DNA of 16,220 nucleotides from an uncultured Campylobacter sp. (GTDB lineage: Bacteria > Campylobacterota > Campylobacteria > Campylobacterales > Campylobacteraceae), in assembly GCF_938030815.1 (NCBI RefSeq), contig NZ_CALHII010000122.1, positions 1 through 16,220 on the forward strand. The letters are read 5' to 3'. A program made the position numbers and the translations under genes. Below the pieces are notes generated by a model. It was not told the origin of the DNA. It worked only from the letters and a program-made list of their open reading frames with translations, and searched no databases. How positions within the stretch are numbered: the first letter of the stretch is position 1; the number at the start of each line of letters is the position of its first letter. Shown one piece after another: positions 12,701 to 16,220 of this stretch.

Positions 12701-14128
12701 ATGGGAAAATTTGTTAATGACGTGAAGGAATTTTTTAAATTTTGCGATGAAAATGAGGTCGAGTTCGTGGATTTTAGATTTACCGATCTAAAAGGTACCT
12801 GGCACCACGTCGCTTACAACTACAAGCGCTTGCCGAAGGACTTCGCCGACGGAATTCCATTTGACGCGAGCTCGGTAGCGGCGTGGCAGCCGATCGATAA
12901 ATCCGATATGATGCTAAAGCCCGACGTGCAAACGGCGTTTTTGGATCCATTCACCGCTGACGTGACGATCATCGTCATCTGCGACGTTTACGACATCTAC
13001 AAAAACGAGCTTTACGAAAAATGCCCGCGCTCGATCGCCAAAAAAGCCGAGCAATTTCTGCAAACCACGGGTCTTGGAGATACCTGCTACTTCGGACCGG
13101 AGAATGAGTTTTTCGTTTTCGACGACGTAAAGATCATCGACGATATGAACTGCGCGATGTTTAAGGTAGATACCGAAGAGGGGCATTGGAACAGCGGCAA
13201 AAACTACAAAGACGGCTTTAATAGCGGCCACCGCCCGGGCGTAAAGGGCGGCTACTTCCCCGTCCAGCCCGTCGATTCGATGGTCGATCTGCGCGCCGAG
13301 ATGCTAAAGGTGCTTGAACAGATCGGGCTTGAGACCTTCATCTGTCACCACGAAGTAGCGCAAGGCCAGGGCGAGATCGGCGTCAAATACGGCACTCTCG
13401 TCGAGGCTGCCGACAACGTGCAAAAATACAAATACGTCGTAAAGATGGTCGCGCACCTAAACGGCAAGACCGCGACCTTTATGCCGAAGCCGCTCTACGG
13501 CGATAACGGCAGCGGAATGCACGTGCACCAATCGATCTGGAAAAAGGGCAAAAACACCTTCTATAAAAAGGGCAACTACGCAAATTTAAGCGACGCGGCG
13601 AGATGGTATATCGGCGGCGTGCTAAAGCATGCGCGTAGCGTCGCGGCGTTTACGAACCCGAGCACCAACAGCTACAAGCGCCTGATACCCGGCTTTGAGG
13701 CGCCGTCCATTCTAACTTATTCGAGCCAAAACCGCTCCGCTTCGATCCGCATCCCTTATGGCAGCGGCGAGCACTCGGTGCGCGCGGAGATGCGCTTTCC
13801 TGATAGCACCGCGTGCCCGTATTTAGCGTTTGCGGCGATGCTGATGGCGGGCATCGACGGTATCAAAAACAAAACCGAGCCGGTGGGGCCGATGGATGAA
13901 AATTTATTCAAGCTGCACCTGGATGAAATCCGCGAGCGCGGCATCGAGCAGCTTCCGCACACGCTTCGCGGCAGCCTAGAGGCGGTGATCCGCGACAACG
14001 AGTATCTGCGCCCGATAATGAGCGAGCTTTTTATCGAGACCTATCAGCATTTCAAATTTGAAACGCAGGTTTGGCCTTACGAGGCGCGCCCTACGCCGTT
14101 TGAGTTTGCGACGAACTATTCGTGCTAA
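12701..14128 (+). CDS. glnA: Glutamine synthetase type I
   Basis: This 475-residue enzyme makes glutamine from glutamate, ammonia and ATP and is the main entry for ammonium. The beta-grasp N domain (about 15-100, with FTDLKGTWHHVA) precedes the catalytic domain: FGPENEFFVF (131-140), the ammonium/metal segment EVAQGQGEIGV, DNGSGMHVHQSIW (268-280), RLIPGFEAP (327-335) and RSASIRIP, then AEMRFPDSTACPYLAFAAML. At the adenylylation loop, where E. coli has NLYDLP, this protein has NLFKLH: Tyr397 is replaced by Phe403 (codon 13907-13909). Loss of that Tyr is known for H. pylori GlnA, so GlnE-type control is not expected here. It has its own promoter and a strong 3' hairpin, so it is probably monocistronic. 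Confidence 0.97.
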   Translation: MGKFVNDVKEFFKFCDENEVEFVDFRFTDLKGTWHHVAYNYKRLPKDFADGIPFDASSVAAWQPIDKSDMMLKPDVQTAFLDPFTADVTIIVICDVYDIYKNELYEKCPRSIAKKAEQFLQTTGLGDTCYFGPENEFFVFDDVKIIDDMNCAMFKVDTEEGHWNSGKNYKDGFNSGHRPGVKGGYFPVQPVDSMVDLRAEMLKVLEQIGLETFICHHEVAQGQGEIGVKYGTLVEAADNVQKYKYVVKMVAHLNGKTATFMPKPLYGDNGSGMHVHQSIWKKGKNTFYKKGNYANLSDAARWYIGGVLKHARSVAAFTNPSTNSYKRLIPGFEAPSILTYSSQNRSASIRIPYGSGEHSVRAEMRFPDSTACPYLAFAAMLMAGIDGIKNKTEPVGPMDENLFKLHLDEIRERGIEQLPHTLRGSLEAVIRDNEYLRPIMSELFIETYQHFKFETQVWPYEARPTPFEFATNYSC

Positions 14129-14139
14129 GACGGGCTTAT

Positions 14140-14185
14140 CTTATGCCGCAATGCCGAAAAATTTGACTGGGCAGTGCGGCATAAG
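14140..14185 (+). terminator. Long hairpin 12 bases after glnA
   Basis: CTTATGCCGCA (14140-14150) pairs perfectly with TGCGGCATAAG (14175-14185). After one A·G mismatch, four more pairs (TGCC with GGCA) follow, leaving a 14-base loop. This 16-position stem is the strongest hairpin in the window. The next T-run is short and comes about nine bases later (TTTT at 14194-14197). It may end glnA transcription, perhaps with a second factor, or protect the mRNA 3' end. Confidence 0.6.
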
Positions 14186-14250
14186 GCCTTGGAATTTTAA
14201 AATTTCGCCGCACAAAAGTTTTTAAAATTCTACCGCATGCGCGAACTTAA

Positions 14251-15513
14251 ATGCCGTCCGTGAAGCTTCAACTCTTTTACCGCAAACGTGAAATTTTATA
14301 CTTTCTGCTCATTTTGCTTGGAATTTTATCGATAAACTTAGGCGTGAAATTTTATGAATTCAAAGAATTTCGCGCGAAAAACTACGCCTTTTACGACGCG
14401 CAAATTTTAAACGCCTACGCCAAAACGAACGAGCGCGGCCGCACCTACACGGTGCTAAAGCTCAAAACGGCGGATTTCACCCTCTACACGACTGCCGGGC
14501 TCGGGCGGGAATTTCACCGCTTCGCGCGCATAAATATCGGCATCGTAACGAAAAACGTAAAATTTTTAGATTTTTTAAAGCAGCGCTTTTACGCGCCAAA
14601 TTTTAAAATTTCAGCCGAGACCGCGCCCTCCGGAGCAAAATGGCGCGCGATAAGCTTCGTTCGCGCTCAGCACGAAGATGAGATGACGGCGGATCTTTAC
14701 TCCGCGCTGTATTTTGCGACCGAAATTTCAAAACCGCTGCGCGCCAGCGTGACGAACTGGGGCATAGCGCATATCATCTCGATCAGCGGCTTTCATCTGG
14801 GCATTATCTTTAGCACGGTCTTTCTGCTCGCAATGCCGATCTACCGCTATTTTCAGGATCGCTACTTTCCGTATCGCAGCGCCAAGCGCGATCTTAGCGT
14901 CTTTGTGATCGTGCTGATGAGCGGGTATCTCTTCGTGCTTGATTTTACGCCGAGCTTTCTGCGCTCGCTTGCGATGTGCTGCGTGGGGTTTTACCTTGCG
15001 ATGCGAAATTTCTACGTACTTAAATTTACGAACCTCTTTCTCACCATCGCGCTTCTGCTTGCGTTTTTCCCACACCTGGCCTTTTCGATCGGATTTTATT
15101 TCTCCTGCCTCGGCGTGCTGTATATCTTCCTCTACCTGCACCACTTCGCGCCTAAATTTAAGCTCTGGCAGAACGTCATACTTTTCAACCTCTACGTTTG
15201 GCTCAGCATGAACGCGGCGGTCTATTTTTTCTTCCCGACCGCTTCGCTACAGCAGCTTAGCGTAATGCCGCTAGGATACGTGTTTGTGATCTTTTATCCG
15301 CTAAGTATCTTTTTGCATCTATTCGGGCTCGGCGGCGCGCTCGATACGCCGCTGCTTGCGTTTTTAAACTTTGCTCTACCGAGCTTTCAGGCGCAAATTC
15401 CGCCGCTTCTTTTCGCGCTCGCAAACATCTGCGCGCTTGCTGCGATTAAGCTTCAATACGCGGCACTTGCATGCGCGATAATCGGAATTTCGCCGATATT
15501 TTTTATAACGTAG
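14251..15513 (+). CDS. comEC: ComEC/Rec2-type DNA-uptake channel, lacking the metallo-beta-lactamase domain
   Basis: This 420-residue inner-membrane protein belongs to the ComEC competence family, which moves single-stranded DNA into the cytoplasm. An N-terminal membrane helix (about 14-33) leads to a periplasmic OB-like region (about 45-130). The Competence domain follows, with the hallmark HIISISGFHLG (174-184, typically SGLH) and many hydrophobic segments, for example FVIVLMSGYLFVL, LFLTIALLLAFFP and VFVIFYPLSIFLHLF. The C-terminal beta-lactamase-like nuclease domain of B. subtilis ComEC is missing and the stop is clean, so this is the short form seen in other Campylobacter. Start uncertain: ATG 14251 has no ribosome site, and GTG 14260 is an alternative. 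Confidence 0.85.
   Translation: MPSVKLQLFYRKREILYFLLILLGILSINLGVKFYEFKEFRAKNYAFYDAQILNAYAKTNERGRTYTVLKLKTADFTLYTTAGLGREFHRFARINIGIVTKNVKFLDFLKQRFYAPNFKISAETAPSGAKWRAISFVRAQHEDEMTADLYSALYFATEISKPLRASVTNWGIAHIISISGFHLGIIFSTVFLLAMPIYRYFQDRYFPYRSAKRDLSVFVIVLMSGYLFVLDFTPSFLRSLAMCCVGFYLAMRNFYVLKFTNLFLTIALLLAFFPHLAFSIGFYFSCLGVLYIFLYLHHFAPKFKLWQNVILFNLYVWLSMNAAVYFFFPTASLQQLSVMPLGYVFVIFYPLSIFLHLFGLGGALDTPLLAFLNFALPSFQAQIPPLLFALANICALAAIKLQYAALACAIIGISPIFFIT
15481..15504 (+). terminator. Possible terminator inside the 3' end of comEC
   Basis: ATCGG (15481-15485), a 7-base loop and CCGAT (15493-15497) are followed by ATTTTTTAT, all within the last codons of comEC. The stem is only 5 bp, so this is weak. 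A second 8-bp stem, AAAATTCC-AGTG-GGAATTTT (15520-15539), lies just after the stop codon. Confidence 0.3.
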
Positions 15514-15519
15514 CGCGCG

Positions 15520-15556
15520 AAAATTCCAGTGGGAATTTTATCCGTTGGAATTTTAT
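15520..15556 (+). promoter_or_regulatory. Inverted plus direct repeat upstream of the yciI-family gene
   Basis: AAAATTCC (15520-15527) and GGAATTTT (15532-15539) form a hairpin with a 4-base loop. GGAATTTTAT (15532-15541) is then repeated exactly at 15547-15556, 15 bases on. The second copy runs into the extended -10 TGCTAAAAT. Three related half-sites abutting a promoter look like an operator; they could also be chance A/T repetition. Confidence 0.35.
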
Positions 15557-15564
15557 GCTAAAAT
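15556..15564 (+). promoter_or_regulatory. Extended -10 promoter of the yciI-family gene
   Basis: TGCTAAAAT matches the extended -10 seen before glnA (TGTTAAAAT). It would give a leader of about 22 bases to the ATG at 15593, with the ribosome site AAGGAT at 15583-15588. Confidence 0.55.
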
Positions 15565-15592
15565 CGCGCTTCAAATCTCACAAAGGATCAAA

Positions 15593-15883
15593 ATGTTTAT
15601 TGCAAACCTCACCTACGTTAAAGAAATTAGCGAAATCGATCGCTTCATCAACGAGCACAACGCGTTTTTAGACCGATTTTATGCGGCAAATAAATTTATC
15701 TGCTCGGGGCGCAAAGTCCCTCGCACCGGCGGCATCATCTTAATCAACGCCAAAGACCGCGCGGAGCTTGATGAGATCATCGCGCAAGATCCGTTCTTTC
15801 AAAACGGCGTCGCAAAATATGAGATCATAGAATTCGCGCCGACGAAATTTGCGCCCGAGTTTTGGCGGCTTTTCGGCGAATAG
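15593..15883 (+). CDS. YciI-family protein
   Basis: This 96-residue ferredoxin-like alpha+beta barrel protein has His22 in INEHNAFLDRFY and the terminal family motif DPFFQNGV with Asp66; His and Asp are the conserved putative active-site pair. PRTGGIILINA (43-53) is the usual central strand. The biochemical function of the family is mostly unknown; some distant members are dehalogenase- or lactone-acting. I choose ATG 15593, with AAGGAT five bases before, over an in-frame ATG at 15545 that lies upstream of the predicted -10 and has no ribosome site. It is a single gene with its own promoter. Confidence 0.87.
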   Translation: MFIANLTYVKEISEIDRFINEHNAFLDRFYAANKFICSGRKVPRTGGIILINAKDRAELDEIIAQDPFFQNGVAKYEIIEFAPTKFAPEFWRLFGE

Positions 15884-16054
15884 AAGCTTGCGCGGGTTAA
15901 ATTTTAAAATTTACGCGCTCAAAATACGCCTCTGAAATTTAGCCGTTTTGCGCGAGATAAAATTCCCGCTAAATTTAAAAGCCGGTCGCAGCGGTAAATT
16001 TAGATAAGCTTAAAACCGAAATTATACAAAACGGCGAAATTTAAAGGAGATTTT
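15884..16054. other. Intergenic gap with a composite palindrome and possible promoter
   Basis: TAAATTTTAAAATTTA (15898-15913) is a perfect 16-base palindrome flanked by GCGCG (15890-15894) and CGCGC (15914-15918), only seven bases after the yciI-family stop, where it may serve as a transcription end. ATTATACA (16021-16028) is a -10 candidate for the following acetyltransferase gene. No gene seen. Confidence 0.45.
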
Positions 16055-16220
16055 ATGCGGATAAAACTGCGGCTCGCAACGCCGCAAGATGCGGAGGCAC
16101 TGCTTGAAATTTACGCGCCTTACGTAAAGCAAACGGCGATCAGCTTCGAATACGACGTGCCCGGCGCCACGGAATTTGCGGGGCGAATCGAACAGACGCT
16201 GCAAAGATACCCCTATCTGC
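16055..16220 (+). CDS. GNAT N-acetyltransferase, phosphinothricin acetyltransferase-like (5' part only)
   Basis: Only the first 55 codons are in the window. They read like the start of the Pat/YncA branch of GNAT enzymes: LRLATPQDAEALLEIYAPYV (5-24), then TAISFEYDVPGATEFAGRI (27-45) and YPYL at the edge. Members acetylate amino groups of amino-acid-like substrates such as phosphinothricin or methionine sulfone. The actual substrate cannot be given, and the acetyl-CoA loop lies outside. AAAGGAGA at 16043-16050 gives a strong ribosome site and fixes ATG 16055. Confidence 0.8.
   Translation, partial: MRIKLRLATPQDAEALLEIYAPYVKQTAISFEYDVPGATEFAGRIEQTLQRYPYL

Noticed and set aside
14728..15144. 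138-codon minus-strand open frame inside comEC
   Set aside because: It is very rich in Lys, Arg and His because it is opposite a hydrophobic membrane gene; no motif and no ribosome site.
1..16220. CRISPR arrays, insertion sequences, phage genes, tRNA or rRNA genes
   Set aside because: No regularly spaced repeats, transposase motifs or clover-leaf/rRNA sequences were seen on either strand when reading by eye.

Overview
The window looks like chromosome from a member of Campylobacterota, most probably a higher-GC Campylobacter of the gracilis/curvus/rectus/showae type. Three things point there. The gene order (U32 protein-purE-[small gene]-glyQ-nif3-flgZ-waaA-rluA-ffh-rpsP-KH protein-rimM-trmD-rplS) matches, from memory, C. 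jejuni Cj0701-Cj0714 and in part Helicobacter pylori HP0956-HP0960. The proteins resemble epsilon-type homologues. The DNA mixes GC-rich codons with very frequent AAATTT/AAAATTTT words. The species cannot be proved from the window.

Layout. (a) 1-1006, minus strand: the 5' part of a large activator-type ATPase of the 2-hydroxyacyl-CoA dehydratase/BadF-BcrA family, cut by the window edge. (b) 1007-1300: an AT-rich gap holding the rplS terminator, a second inverted repeat and a candidate promoter for the activase gene. (c) 1301-11648, minus strand: fourteen almost continuously packed genes, most overlapping or a few bases apart. In transcription order they are a U32-family protein, purE, a GyrI-like ligand-binding protein, glyQ, a Nif3-like protein, flgZ, waaA, an RluA-type pseudouridine synthase, ffh, rpsP, a KH-domain protein (khpA), rimM, trmD and rplS. 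The last six form a translation/secretion module: SRP GTPase, ribosomal proteins S16 and L19, 30S maturation, an RNA-binding KH protein and tRNA m1G37 methylation. (d) 11714-12502, plus: a HisJ/HisK-type PHP phosphatase divergent from the long operon. (e) 12701-14128, plus: glnA with its own extended -10 promoter and a strong 3' hairpin. (f) 14251-15513, plus: a ComEC-type DNA-uptake channel lacking the metallo-beta-lactamase domain. (g) 15593-15883, plus: a YciI-family protein. (h) 16055-16220, plus: the start of a GNAT acetyltransferase.

This is mostly conserved core chromosome. I see no insertion sequence, CRISPR array, phage genes, tRNA or rRNA. The items most worth following are a 72-residue low-complexity, hairpin-containing, in-frame insertion in WaaA; two interleaved 9-bp perfect inverted repeats in the rpsP leader that could form a pseudoknot or a two-state switch; a Cys/His-rich insertion in the GyrI-like protein; and active-site or regulatory substitutions in GlnA (Tyr to Phe at the adenylylation position) and TrmD (Asp to Glu at the catalytic-base position). 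No wholly new system could be demonstrated.
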